Shown here: piece after piece, positions 1-8,322 of the stretch
Layout: each line of letters begins with the position of its first letter
Position numbering within the stretch: position 1 is the stretch's first letter
Assembly (NCBI GenBank): GCA_934089255.1
Contig: CAKOJI010000023.1
Span: forward strand, 1 to 16,571
Origin: an uncultured Bacilli bacterium
Lineage (GTDB): Bacteria > Bacillota_I > Bacilli_A > RF39 > UBA660
Length of the DNA stretch: 16,571 nt
Direction: 5' to 3'
Notes under the pieces: model-generated
The model's input: the letters and a program-made list of their open reading frames with translations, nothing else
The model's database searches: none
Told to the model about the DNA's origin: nothing
Made by a program: the position numbers and the translations under genes

Positions 1-233
1 TCTAAATCATTATTTAATAAATTCAAAACTATATCACTTTTTAAATTTAGTGACTCAAATTCTGCTTGTCTTTCTTCTGGTGTTTGATTTTTATTCCCAT
101 ATCCCAAATCATCTTCATTTTTCAAAAAGCAATAATAAGAAATTCTGTATTTATCAAACAAATCACATATTTTTAATATATTTTCTTTATTTCTACTTCT
201 TCCTGCTATAAAAAACTCGTATTTATTCTTCAT
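1..233 (-). CDS. Partial conserved protein, possibly nucleoside 2-deoxyribosyltransferase-like (C-terminus beyond window)
   Basis: An open frame runs from an ATG at 233-231 to the left window edge (77 codons, no stop). GGAG lies seven bases before the ATG, which supports the start. The N-terminus reads MKNKYEFFIAGRSRNKENIL, then a stretch with KYRISYYCFLKNEDDLGYG. This opening (a beta strand ending in AGR, then a helix and a 'YYCFLKNE' strand) resembles, from memory, a family of small Rossmann-like proteins annotated as nucleoside 2-deoxyribosyltransferase-like. The diagnostic C-terminal half is outside the window, so function is not established. It lies directly downstream of a broken RhuM fragment and a DUF84 gene on the same strand, in what looks like an accessory segment. 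Confidence 0.6.
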   Translation of the reverse strand, partial: MKNKYEFFIAGRSRNKENILKICDLFDKYRISYYCFLKNEDDLGYGNKNQTPEERQAEFESLNLKSDIVLNLLNNDL

Positions 234-255
234 AATCATTCTCCTAACTTACTAT

Positions 256-531
256 TTATTTCTTCTTCATTTGAATAATTTTTTGATATGCCATTCTTTC
301 GCTAACTCTAATTGTTTTGATACGTTCTAATAATTCACCAAAATATTTTGTATCATATTTATTTCAATTTATAAAACGTTCATCATTTAAAGCAAAACCT
401 TTTGTCATATACTCTTTTAAAATTTTAGTTGATTAAATTCTAAATTCTGTTGCCTTTTTGGAATTGATTCTATAACTAACTGCAATTATAGCATCTAAAC
501 TATAAATAGTTGTATTATATTTTTTTCTTCG
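256..531 (-). pseudogene. RhuM-family (virulence/KilA-N-associated type) gene fragment, broken by two stops
   Basis: Translating the minus strand gives a continuous match in character to the middle of RhuM-family proteins: YNTTIYSLDAIIAVSYRINS, then KKATEFRI-stop-STKILKEYMTKGFALNDERFIN-stop-NKYDTKYFGELLERIKTIRV, then SERMAYQKIIQMKKK and a stop at 258-256. The in-frame stops are TAA at 435-433 (where the family usually has Trp in 'RIWAT') and TGA at 366-364. The N-terminal part and the C-terminal domain are missing; family members are normally around 300 residues. It is therefore a decayed remnant, not a functional gene. RhuM genes are commonly found with mobile elements and restriction-modification islands, so the fragment hints at a past insertion here. 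The family assignment rests on recognised motifs, not on a search. Confidence 0.75.
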
Positions 532-536
532 TTAGT

Positions 537-1079
537 TTACCTTGTTTTATTCTCATTAACACACTGTGCCATGTTTGAACTAATTGCACAAGTTATAGAA
601 TCAATAAATTCATCAGTTCTAGTATAAACACCATTTGTCAATATACCATTAGTACCATATTGACTAACTTCTTCATCTGTACTAGACATATAATTTGCAA
701 CAACATTCGATAATCTTTGATTTTTTGAAACTTTTTTTATTACTTCATCAGGAATACGAACTTTTGCACTGCAACCATAATAATAATCATTTTTAGTTTT
801 ATCATATATAACTGTCCAACCACACAAAAAAGTTCCATAACTTGTAGGAGAAAGTATTCCTTCCATAGCAACATATAAATCCCCATCATTACATTTACTC
901 AATGCATCATTAATTCTATTTATACAACCACAAATACCTTCATCATCACCAGATGGAGTAACAGAAACTAAAGATTCAGTCTCATAAGACACAATTTCAA
1001 ATTGTATAAAAAATCTTTTCATAACATATTTAACAGCATCATTTTTTGCTTTGTTTTTCGAACATACTACTATTTTCAT
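537..1079 (-). CDS. DUF84 family protein, inosine/xanthosine triphosphatase (YjjX)-like NTPase
   Basis: About 180 residues. The family hydrolyses non-canonical purine nucleoside triphosphates (ITP/XTP) to limit their incorporation into nucleic acids. The start MKIVVCSKNKAKNDAVK is typical of the ITPase fold (beta strand, then S-x-N-x-x-K). It is followed by DEGICGCINRINDAL (the family's ET-x-GA-x-NRA region), YVAMEGIL (family 'GIEGG'), then VRIPDEVIKK and a C-terminal YGTNGILTNGVYTRTDEFID matching the family's 'GxIGxLTxGxxxR' motif. I chose the ATG at 1079 because GTGAGG precedes it at good spacing and it begins exactly at the fold's first strand; an upstream in-frame ATG at 1151 would add 24 residues with no family equivalent. 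The motifs deviate (EGIL rather than EGGI), so activity is plausible but not certain. It lies downstream of lepB on the same strand across a gap of about 225 bases. Confidence 0.75.
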   Translation of the reverse strand: MKIVVCSKNKAKNDAVKYVMKRFFIQFEIVSYETESLVSVTPSGDDEGICGCINRINDALSKCNDGDLYVAMEGILSPTSYGTFLCGWTVIYDKTKNDYYYGCSAKVRIPDEVIKKVSKNQRLSNVVANYMSSTDEEVSQYGTNGILTNGVYTRTDEFIDSITCAISSNMAQCVNENKTR

Positions 1080-1304
1080 TGTTACCTCACTATTAAATTT
1101 TCTTAATATTTTAATAAATAAGATGTTTTTATCTTCATTTAATTTTTCCAAACATCAAATACAATATCAATTATCCTACAATATCTAATTTTTCATATAT
1201 TTTATAAAAAATTAATATAGTATAATCATATTCTATTACTTACACATTTATTAAATTAACTGGTATATTCTCTAATAACTAATTCAATATTGAACTATTA
1301 TTTA

Positions 1305-1820
1305 TTACTTTGCCACCCCTATATTACTTAACGGAAATATAACCAACTTAGTTGTACCCATAATATCACTCTTTTTTACAGGTCCTATTATTCTACTATC
1401 CATAGAATCACTTCTATTATCCCCCATAACAAAATAATAACCTTTAGGAACCTTTACAGGGTCAAAATCTTCAGTATTATTCTTATAATATGGATCATCA
1501 ACAACCTTTTCATTAATATATAATTTTCCATCTTTATAACTAATTACTTCACTAGGTAAACCAATAACTCTTTTTATTAAATAAGATTTATCTGTTTTAA
1601 TAACTACTATTTGAAATCTTTTTATATCACTAAATTTCATACCTATTTTATTTAATATCATTGTATCACCATTTTGTAAAGTACTTGTCATACTAGTACC
1701 ATTAACAACAACTGGAGTAACTAAAAACGTTCTAATTAACACAACAACCAATATGATAATTGCATATGGAACTAACTCTTTTAATGAATCCTTATAAGTA
1801 TGTTTCTTTGTATTTTCCAT
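1305..1820 (-). CDS. lepB: Signal peptidase I
   Basis: Membrane-bound serine protease that removes signal peptides from secreted proteins on the outer face of the membrane. With the ATG at 1820 the protein is 171 residues. It has a short cytoplasmic N-terminus, one transmembrane helix (about residues 16-35, rich in I/V/L), the box B motif GTSMTSTL with the nucleophile Ser43, box D KRVIGLP with the general base Lys83, and box E GDNRSDSMDSR at about 133-143. Ser43 and Lys83 coincide with B. subtilis SipS numbering, which supports this start. A GTG nine bases upstream is in frame, but GGGTGAT there is better read as the ribosome-binding site. It sits 50 bases downstream of smc, with a terminator/promoter-like repeat between them, so it is probably its own transcription unit. 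Confidence 0.95.
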   Translation of the reverse strand: MENTKKHTYKDSLKELVPYAIIILVVVLIRTFLVTPVVVNGTSMTSTLQNGDTMILNKIGMKFSDIKRFQIVVIKTDKSYLIKRVIGLPSEVISYKDGKLYINEKVVDDPYYKNNTEDFDPVKVPKGYYFVMGDNRSDSMDSRIIGPVKKSDIMGTTKLVIFPLSNIGVAK

Positions 1821-1832
1821 TAATATCACCCA

Positions 1833-1870
1833 TTAAATTATACTAAAAAAAGTACTAAATTAAAAGTACT
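1833..1870 (-). repeat. 38-bp intergenic repeat, copy 1 (terminator plus -10 box)
   Basis: This segment is identical at 37 of 38 positions to 14874-14911. On the minus strand it holds two AGTACT palindromes eight bases apart, a run of seven T, and then TATAAT (complement of 1837-1842). Copy 1 lies between the smc stop codon and the lepB ribosome-binding site; copy 2 lies just before the 33-aa microprotein gene. Both copies are therefore oriented with TATAAT a short distance before a minus-strand gene. I see no convincing -35 box at either copy. Confidence 0.8.
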
Positions 1871-1872
1871 TT
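1845..1872 (-). terminator. Weak intrinsic terminator after smc
   Basis: On the minus strand AAAGTACT (1872-1865) can pair with AGTACTTT (1856-1849) across an 8-base A/T loop, followed by a run of T (1851-1845). The stem is only 8 bp and AT-rich, so it is weak, but it begins at the smc stop codon and lies inside repeat copy 1. Confidence 0.5.
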
Positions 1873-4816
1873 ATTTTATATCATCTAATTTAACACTAAC
1901 CAATTTAGATACTCCACTTTCCTGCATTGTTATACCATATAAAGTATTAGCATATTCCATAGTACGTTTTTTATGTGTTATTATAATAAACTCTGTTTTA
2001 TCTTTATAATCAGATATATAATTACCAAACATATCAACGTTTGCTTCATCAAGTGCTGCTTCTACCTCATCTAGTATACAAAACGGTACATATCTTATAT
2101 TAAGTATTGCAAACAATAATGCTATTGCTGTTAAAGTCTTTTCTCCACCAGACAACAAATTAATGCTTTTTAAAGTCTTACCTGGAGGGCACGCTGTTAT
2201 ATCTACTCCAGTATTTAACAAATCATCAGGATCTGTCAAATGAAGTTCACCTGTTCCACCTTTAAACAACTTTTTAAATACTTTATTAAATTCTATATTA
2301 ACCTTATTAAATGTATCTATAAATCGTTCTTTCATTTTTTCATCTAACTCATCAATAACTTCCATTAAATTATTTATAGAATTTACTAAATCTAATTTTT
2401 GATTAGTCAAGAATTCAAATCTTTCATTAATTCTATCATATTCATCTATACTACCCAAATTTATATCAGGTAAAAGAGATAATTCTCTTTTAATAACATT
2501 TAATCTACTAGTACTCATCTTTATATCTATATCAAGATCATAATTCTTTATAGCATATTCATAAGTAATATGATATTCTTCATTTAACTTAATTAAATTA
2601 TTATCCATTTTAATTTCATATCTACTTAATTCTACTTCATTATCTTTTAAAGAATTAATAAGTTTATTATAATTACTATTAATTTTTCTATTATTTAATT
2701 CTAATTCATTTATTTCTACTAATATATCATTAGAATCACTCTTTAACTTATTAATGTCATTTTCTAATATTTCTTTATCACTATTTAATTTATAATATTT
2801 TTCTAATAAAGTTTCTATATTTTTATCAATACTATTAGACATAATATTATTATTACCATCTATTTCATTTGTTATATTATTTAATTCTTTAATATAATTA
2901 TCTTTATCTTTTATTTTAATTTCTACTTGATTAACTATATTATTATAATTATTATTTATAATACTTTTTTCTCTATTTAAATTATTTAATAATTCATCTA
3001 ATTTATTCTTTTTATCTAATAAATTTTCTATATCATTTTCATTTAAAACTAATTCATGTTTCTTACTTTCTAACTCAAACTTATCAAGTAATATACTATT
3101 ACTTTGTTTTATAGAACCACCAGTAATAGAACCTCCGGTATGTAATATATCTCCTTCTAAAGTAACAATTCTATATGAATAATTTATTTTTTTACCTATA
3201 ATATTCATATTATCTATATTATCTACTACTATTACATTACCTAATAAATTTTTAATAATATTACTATATTTATTATCATATTCTACTAAATTATCTAACG
3301 TATTAATAAAGCCATCTAAATTATTTAAAGTTTTAAGTATATCATTTGGTATAAATTTTGGTTTAATAACATTAATTGGATAAAAAGTACATCTACCCAA
3401 TTTATTTGATTTTAAATATTCTATTGCATTCTTAGCTGCCACTTCATTATCAACTACAATAACATTAGTATTATATCCTAAAGCTATGTTTATTGCATCT
3501 TTATAAATTATATCAGTATTAATAATATTACCTACTATATTATGTATTCCTTTTAAAGATTTACTATTTAATATATTTTTTACACTATTTGGTATATTAG
3601 ATTCATTCATTATATTATTTTCTAATATATTTATTTTATTTTTTAATTCTAATACACTAATATTCTTATTATTTAATTTAGTAACTGTTTCTGCTTCTTT
3701 ATTAGTATTAATACTTATATTATTATTAATATCATCTAACTTATTTTTTATATTTAATTTATCTTTATTCAAACTATCTATTTCATGTTCTAAAACACTA
3801 ATATTCTTACTTATATTTAATTCTTTTTCTTTTAATAAAACAATATTATCTTGTAACTTTATATCATCTACTTCAAATTTTTTTCTTTCAAGCATTACTT
3901 GTCTATCACGTTCTACTTCACTAACATTTTTATTTAATAATATTAACTTTTCTTGTAATTCATTTATTTTAGTATCTATATTAGTTTTCTTTAATTTTAA
4001 TTCTTCTATCTTACTTGAATCTGTAGTTGTAGATGTATCTATTAAATTTATTTCTTCGTTTAATTTATCAATATTATTTTTTAAAGTAGTAATTTTTTCT
4101 TCACTAGATTTTAAATCTATAGAAGTTAATACAATATCTAACTCATCATATTCTTTTTTTAATTCTTTATATTTTATAGCATCATCTTTTTGTTTTTTTA
4201 AAGGTTCTAAATTAGTTGATAGTTCTTTTATAACTAAATCTACTTTATCTATATTATCATTTGCTTTTTCTATTTTTCTTAATGTCTCTTCTTTATGTTT
4301 TTTATATTTTAAAACACCAGCGGCTTCTTCTATTATTTGTCTTCTATCACTAACTTTACCACTTAATATTTCACTTATCTTTCCTTGTGAAATTATACTA
4401 AATGAGTTAGTACTTGTTCCACTATCTATAAATAATTCTGTAATATCTTTTAATCTAACTTTTGTGTTATTTATATAATATTCGTTTTCTCCACTAATAT
4501 AAACTACTCTTTTTATTTCTACAGATTCAAATTCACTATTTAAATAATGATCTGTATTATCAAAAGTTAAACTAACCCAAGCTCTTGTCATAGGTTTTCT
4601 TGAGTTACTTCCCTGAAATATTACATCTGTCATATTTTGTGTACCACGTAAATTTTTAATAGATTGTTCTCCTAAAACCCATTTAACAGCATCAACTATA
4701 TTTGATTTACCAGACCCATTAGGGCCTACTATTCCAGTAATTCCATCATTTATATTTATTTCTATTTTATCTGCAAATGATTTAAAACCATGTGCTTTTA
4801 TACTTACTAACTTCAT
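1871..4816 (-). CDS. smc: Chromosome segregation protein SMC (condensin ATPase)
   Basis: ATPase of the bacterial condensin complex (with ScpA/ScpB, not in this window) that compacts and separates sister chromosomes. 981 residues. N-terminal ATPase half: MKLVSIKAHGFKSFADKIEI and Walker A GPNGSGKS at 31-38. Then a long Asn/Lys/Ile-rich coiled coil, a hinge region at about 420-540 (SLKGIHNIVGN, NVIVVDNEVAAKNA, GGSITGGS), and a second coiled coil. The C-terminal half has the ABC signature LSGGEK at about 888-893, Walker B with DE at about 916-917 (CILDEVEAALDE) and a THKK switch segment. It is roughly 200 residues shorter than B. subtilis SMC, apparently through shorter coiled-coil arms; both ATPase halves and the hinge are present. 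The start overlaps the rnc stop as TAATG, implying translational coupling. The usual neighbour ftsY is absent; lepB follows instead. Confidence 0.97.
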   Translation of the reverse strand: MKLVSIKAHGFKSFADKIEININDGITGIVGPNGSGKSNIVDAVKWVLGEQSIKNLRGTQNMTDVIFQGSNSRKPMTRAWVSLTFDNTDHYLNSEFESVEIKRVVYISGENEYYINNTKVRLKDITELFIDSGTSTNSFSIISQGKISEILSGKVSDRRQIIEEAAGVLKYKKHKEETLRKIEKANDNIDKVDLVIKELSTNLEPLKKQKDDAIKYKELKKEYDELDIVLTSIDLKSSEEKITTLKNNIDKLNEEINLIDTSTTTDSSKIEELKLKKTNIDTKINELQEKLILLNKNVSEVERDRQVMLERKKFEVDDIKLQDNIVLLKEKELNISKNISVLEHEIDSLNKDKLNIKNKLDDINNNISINTNKEAETVTKLNNKNISVLELKNKINILENNIMNESNIPNSVKNILNSKSLKGIHNIVGNIINTDIIYKDAINIALGYNTNVIVVDNEVAAKNAIEYLKSNKLGRCTFYPINVIKPKFIPNDILKTLNNLDGFINTLDNLVEYDNKYSNIIKNLLGNVIVVDNIDNMNIIGKKINYSYRIVTLEGDILHTGGSITGGSIKQSNSILLDKFELESKKHELVLNENDIENLLDKKNKLDELLNNLNREKSIINNNYNNIVNQVEIKIKDKDNYIKELNNITNEIDGNNNIMSNSIDKNIETLLEKYYKLNSDKEILENDINKLKSDSNDILVEINELELNNRKINSNYNKLINSLKDNEVELSRYEIKMDNNLIKLNEEYHITYEYAIKNYDLDIDIKMSTSRLNVIKRELSLLPDINLGSIDEYDRINERFEFLTNQKLDLVNSINNLMEVIDELDEKMKERFIDTFNKVNIEFNKVFKKLFKGGTGELHLTDPDDLLNTGVDITACPPGKTLKSINLLSGGEKTLTAIALLFAILNIRYVPFCILDEVEAALDEANVDMFGNYISDYKDKTEFIIITHKKRTMEYANTLYGITMQESGVSKLVSVKLDDIK

Positions 4817-5460
4817 TATTTTGCCGCCTTTTTAATTGCATCCTTCGCTGCATTTTGTTCTGCTTCTTTTTTACTTTTTCCAACACCAGTTCCAAAAACT
4901 ATATTATCTACTAATACATTAATTTTAAATGTTTTATCGTGTGCTGGACCAGTCTCACTAACTAATACATATTCTAAAGATTTTTTTTCAGTTTGAACCA
5001 TTTCTTGTAAATGAGATTTATAGTCACTTAAAAATACTTTTTTTTCTAAAATATAAGGAATAACAATTTTATATACATAGTCTCTTGCAACATCATACCC
5101 TTTATCTAAATATATAACTGCTAAAACTGCCTCAAATATATCAGCAATAATAGTTTCATTTAAAGATAGTATTCCGTGTCCTACTTTTATATAAGGAATT
5201 AATCCTATTTTTTTAGAATATTCAAACAAAGCAGCCTCACAGACATAACTAGCTCTTGTTTTACTCATATCTCCTTCAGATAAATGAGCATTTTTATAAA
5301 AATATTCACTCATAATAAGTTGTAATACTGCATCACCTAAAAATTCTAATCTTTCATAGTTTTCTCCACCAAATTCATTAGAATAACTAGAATGAGTTAA
5401 AGCTGTATATAAAAGTTCTTTATTATTAATATCTATTCCCATATCTCTTAAAAATTTCAT
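4816..5460 (-). CDS. rnc: Ribonuclease III
   Basis: Double-strand-specific endoribonuclease that processes rRNA precursors and structured mRNAs. 214 residues, normal for the family. The RNase III signature ERLEFLGDAVL is at 36-46 (acidic residues E36, E39, D43), with a second acidic motif DIFEA at 107-111 (D107, E110). A double-stranded-RNA-binding domain fills about 146-214 (DYKSHLQEMVQ to KSKKEAEQNAAKDAIKK). All metal-binding acidic positions are present. GGTG precedes the ATG by seven bases. It is the first gene of an rnc-smc pair overlapping by one base, a pairing common in Firmicutes. Confidence 0.97.
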   Translation of the reverse strand: MKFLRDMGIDINNKELLYTALTHSSYSNEFGGENYERLEFLGDAVLQLIMSEYFYKNAHLSEGDMSKTRASYVCEAALFEYSKKIGLIPYIKVGHGILSLNETIIADIFEAVLAVIYLDKGYDVARDYVYKIVIPYILEKKVFLSDYKSHLQEMVQTEKKSLEYVLVSETGPAHDKTFKINVLVDNIVFGTGVGKSKKEAEQNAAKDAIKKAAK

Positions 5461-5477
5461 ATTGTTTCACCATATTA

Positions 5478-5507
5478 ATTGTATCAAAAAAAAAGGCTTT
5501 TAACAAG
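5478..5507 (-). promoter_or_regulatory. Candidate promoter for rnc-smc
   Basis: Minus strand TTGTTA (5507-5502), an 18-base spacer and TACAAT (5483-5478) lie upstream of the rnc ribosome-binding site. The run of T in the spacer is also the tail of the preceding terminator, so stop and restart signals overlap. Confidence 0.45.
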
Positions 5508-5508
5508 C
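5485..5508 (-). terminator. Short-stem terminator after the 300-aa hypothetical gene
   Basis: Minus strand GCTT (5508-5505), a five-base loop and AAGC (5499-5496), followed by C, C and nine T (5494-5486). The stem is short but the T run is long and it lies just past the stop at 5517. Confidence 0.45.
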
Positions 5509-5516
5509 AATTAGGA

Positions 5517-6419
5517 TTACAAATACCTTATATAACTATTAATTACTAAAGCCTTAAAGTCATCATCTTTAGTTTCATTATTTAATATATCATAACATAT
5601 AGCATTTAATTTATCTTTTAATATTAATTTTTCTTCATAATCTAATACATTAATTTTTTTCTTAATATTACTATCTACTAAATCTATATAATAATCTAAT
5701 AATTTAAATAATTCATTATTCTTTTTAGAATTATCATTATATACCTTATCTATTTCAGGCATTACATTAGTAATAGTACTTATTAAATTACTATTTAACA
5801 TAATATCATCTATTCTTTTAGAAATTAAATTAATATATTTATTAATATATACATTTTTATTTATTAAATTTAATTCTATTATATAACATTCTAATAAAGA
5901 TATTATATCAGTATTAAATAATTTATTATTAAAACTATTATCTAAATTATTTAACCAAATATTAATAGAACTATTTTCACTTTTTAAATTATTAATTAAA
6001 AACTTATTATTTTCTATATCATTTATTATATTAGAAGCAATTAAACTATCTTCATTATCAAACATATTATCATTATTTAAATCTTTAGTTTTTATCTTAT
6101 CATATAAATATTCATTAGTTTTATTTAAATCTTCTATTTTAATTTTTATATCATTTTGTTTTTCATGTAAAGTAGAGATAAGATTTGCTAAATCAGATAA
6201 ACTAATATTTTTTAAAACATTATTTATTATATTATTAATATAACTAACTAAAGAACTTACTAATTTATCACTAGGATCCGTAAATAATAGTTCTATTTGT
6301 ATAATTATTAAATCTTCTATACTAGAATTATCTAATTTTTTCTTTATATATTCTATAACACTAGTATCAGCATTTTTATGTATTAAATAATAATTAACCA
6401 TACTAACTATATTATTCAT
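5517..6419 (-). CDS. Hypothetical Asn-rich, helical protein
   Basis: I do not recognise this 300-residue protein. It is dominated by Asn, Ile, Leu, Lys and Asp and looks almost wholly helical, with heptad-like stretches (for example HEKQNDIKIKIEDLNKTNEY and around NLKSENSSINIWLNNLDNS). There is no signal peptide, membrane segment, cysteine cluster or obvious catalytic motif. The reading is supported by an uninterrupted frame, the AGAATAAGAGGGATTTT leader with GAGGG before the ATG, and its place between argS and rnc on the same strand, each bounded by terminators. A coiled-coil scaffold or structural role would fit its composition, but that is inference; it may be lineage-specific. Confidence 0.7.
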   Translation of the reverse strand: MNNIVSMVNYYLIHKNADTSVIEYIKKKLDNSSIEDLIIIQIELLFTDPSDKLVSSLVSYINNIINNVLKNISLSDLANLISTLHEKQNDIKIKIEDLNKTNEYLYDKIKTKDLNNDNMFDNEDSLIASNIINDIENNKFLINNLKSENSSINIWLNNLDNSFNNKLFNTDIISLLECYIIELNLINKNVYINKYINLISKRIDDIMLNSNLISTITNVMPEIDKVYNDNSKKNNELFKLLDYYIDLVDSNIKKKINVLDYEEKLILKDKLNAICYDILNNETKDDDFKALVINSYIRYL

Positions 6420-6458
6420 AAAATCCCTCTTATTCTTTCTAAATTATATCAAACAATT

Positions 6459-6490
6459 AAAAAAAAATAAAGTGTTAATATTTCACTTTA
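6459..6490 (-). terminator. Terminator after argS, overlapping its stop codon
   Basis: Minus strand TAAAGTG (6490-6484) pairs with CACTTTA (6474-6468) across a 9-base loop, followed by nine T (6467-6459). The argS stop codon (6490-6488) is the first part of the stem. Confidence 0.8.
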
Positions 6491-8227
6491 TAATTTATCT
6501 GGAACTTTTATACCTAATATATTTAATAAATACATATTAGTTTCATAAACTAAGTTAGTTAAAGTTATATAACTTTCTTTACTTTCTAAGTCATTTTCAT
6601 TATTTACATTAACATTAGAATAAAAAGCATTATAACTATTAGTTAATTTATATAAGTACTCACATATGTCATTTAAACTTCTCTCATTAAATGATTTAAT
6701 CATAACATTTTTTAAATTAAGTAAATTTAAAATAATATTTCTTTCTTCAACAGTACTTATTTTTATATATCTATTAGGTTTTATATCACACTTATTAATT
6801 AAAGATTTCATTCTTACAGTATTATATAGTAGGTATGGTCCAGTTTTACCATTTATATCACTAAATTTTATTGGATCAAAAACATAATCTGTACTTCTGT
6901 GTGGTAATAAATCTCCGTATTTTATAGCAGCAATAGCAAGATCTAATGCAACGCTTTCTTTATTTTCTTCTTTTATATTATCTTTTATTACTTTTTTTGT
7001 TTCATTCTTAACTAAATCAATTAAACTATTTAAACTCATTACTCCACCGTCACGAGTTTTAAATGGTTTTCCGTCCGGACCATTCATAGTACCAAAACCA
7101 AACCATTCTAAACTAATATCTTTTGGAATAATATTGGTTTTATAAGCAGCTCTAAACGCTTCAATAAAATGTAATTCTTGTCTAATATCTGTTAAATAAA
7201 ACATCTTATTAAATTTAAATCTTTTTATTCTAGAATAAAGAGTTGCAAGTTCTGTGGTGTCATATAAAACACCACCATTACTTTTAATTAATATTACTGG
7301 AGGTATTTCTCTAGTATCAGTATCTTCTTTAACATTAATTACTGTCGCACCATTACTTATTTCAGTATAATTATTATTAATTAAATAATCTAAAAGTGGT
7401 TTAATATAAGGATCTGCATCATATTCACCTTCCCATATATCGAATGTTGCACCAAGCAATGTATAAATTTTTTTAATATCATCAACTGATAATTTATAAA
7501 AAGTTTTCCATAAATCGTATATACCTTTTTCTCTTCTTTGAAGTCTATTAGTGAATTCTCTTGCTTCTTCTAAATAAGATTCATCTTCTTTTGCTTTTGC
7601 ACTAGCATAAGGATATATTTCGTTTAATTCTTTTAATGTTATTGGACATTTGCTAGGATATTCACCACTATAATTAGGATCAAAGAATACCAAGTCAGGA
7701 TATCTTTTATGTAACTCACATAATATTAATCCCATTGGTCTACCCCAATCTCCTAAATGTACATCACTAATAGTTTTATACCCAACTGCTTCAGAAAGTC
7801 TTTTTATAGCTTCACCAATATTGGGACTTCTCAAATGTCCAGCGTGTAATTCTTTAGCAACGTTAGCACCACCATAATCTAAAAATATAACTTCATTAGT
7901 ATCAATATGATAAGTATTTATTTTAAAATCATTACTTACATCATTTACATATTTTATAAGTATTTCATCACTTAAACTAATATTTATAAAACCAGGTCCA
8001 GCAATATTAACATCTTTAAAATAATTAGTATTATTTAAAAAAGTTACTATTTCTTCTGCTATATCACGTGGATTTTTTTTATATACGCTAGCTAATTTCA
8101 TTGCTCCATTATATTGATAATCACCTAGTTCTTTTCTATTAGATACATTAATAATTACATCATCTTTATAACCTAATTTATCTAATATTTCTTTGAATAC
8201 ATTTTCTAAAAAGTCAATTAAATTCAT
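6488..8227 (-). CDS. argS: Arginyl-tRNA synthetase
   Basis: Class I aminoacyl-tRNA synthetase that charges tRNA-Arg. 579 residues, within the normal range for the family. The N-terminal Add-1 domain (about 1-110) contains GDYQYNGAMKLA and GPGFINISL. The HIGH motif is HAGH at 128-131 within ANVAKELHAGHLRSPNIGEA, followed by SDVHLGDWGRPMGL. The position of the usual KMSKS is occupied by the ArgRS-type sequence FGTMNGPDGKPFKTRDGGVM. The C-terminal DALR anticodon-binding helical domain (about 450-579) ends in LLNILGIKVPDKL, typical of the family's last residues. GGAAG lies ten bases before the ATG. It stands alone between two terminators. Confidence 0.97.
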   Translation of the reverse strand: MNLIDFLENVFKEILDKLGYKDDVIINVSNRKELGDYQYNGAMKLASVYKKNPRDIAEEIVTFLNNTNYFKDVNIAGPGFINISLSDEILIKYVNDVSNDFKINTYHIDTNEVIFLDYGGANVAKELHAGHLRSPNIGEAIKRLSEAVGYKTISDVHLGDWGRPMGLILCELHKRYPDLVFFDPNYSGEYPSKCPITLKELNEIYPYASAKAKEDESYLEEAREFTNRLQRREKGIYDLWKTFYKLSVDDIKKIYTLLGATFDIWEGEYDADPYIKPLLDYLINNNYTEISNGATVINVKEDTDTREIPPVILIKSNGGVLYDTTELATLYSRIKRFKFNKMFYLTDIRQELHFIEAFRAAYKTNIIPKDISLEWFGFGTMNGPDGKPFKTRDGGVMSLNSLIDLVKNETKKVIKDNIKEENKESVALDLAIAAIKYGDLLPHRSTDYVFDPIKFSDINGKTGPYLLYNTVRMKSLINKCDIKPNRYIKISTVEERNIILNLLNLKNVMIKSFNERSLNDICEYLYKLTNSYNAFYSNVNVNNENDLESKESYITLTNLVYETNMYLLNILGIKVPDKL

Positions 8228-8285
8228 TTAAAACACTTCCTTTTTTGCCTTTTAAATATAACATAATTTAATTAAATTGTATATA

Positions 8286-8322
8286 GAAAAAAGAATAATA
8301 TAAAACTAATTATTATTATTCT
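8286..8322 (-). terminator. Terminator after rmuC
   Basis: On the minus strand GAATAATAATAA (from 8319) pairs imperfectly with TATTATTC (to 8293), followed by six T. The left arm encodes the last Asn codons of rmuC, so the stop codon lies inside the hairpin. Confidence 0.65.

Noticed and set aside
256..531. Mycoplasma-type code (TGA as Trp) explaining the stop in the RhuM fragment
   Set aside because: One of the two stops is TAA, TGG is used for Trp throughout, and TGA ends yidD, so the standard code fits.
1283..1294. TTCAATATTGAA palindrome after lepB as a terminator
   Set aside because: The stem has no loop room and no T run on the minus strand; palindromes of this size are expected by chance in such AT-rich sequence.
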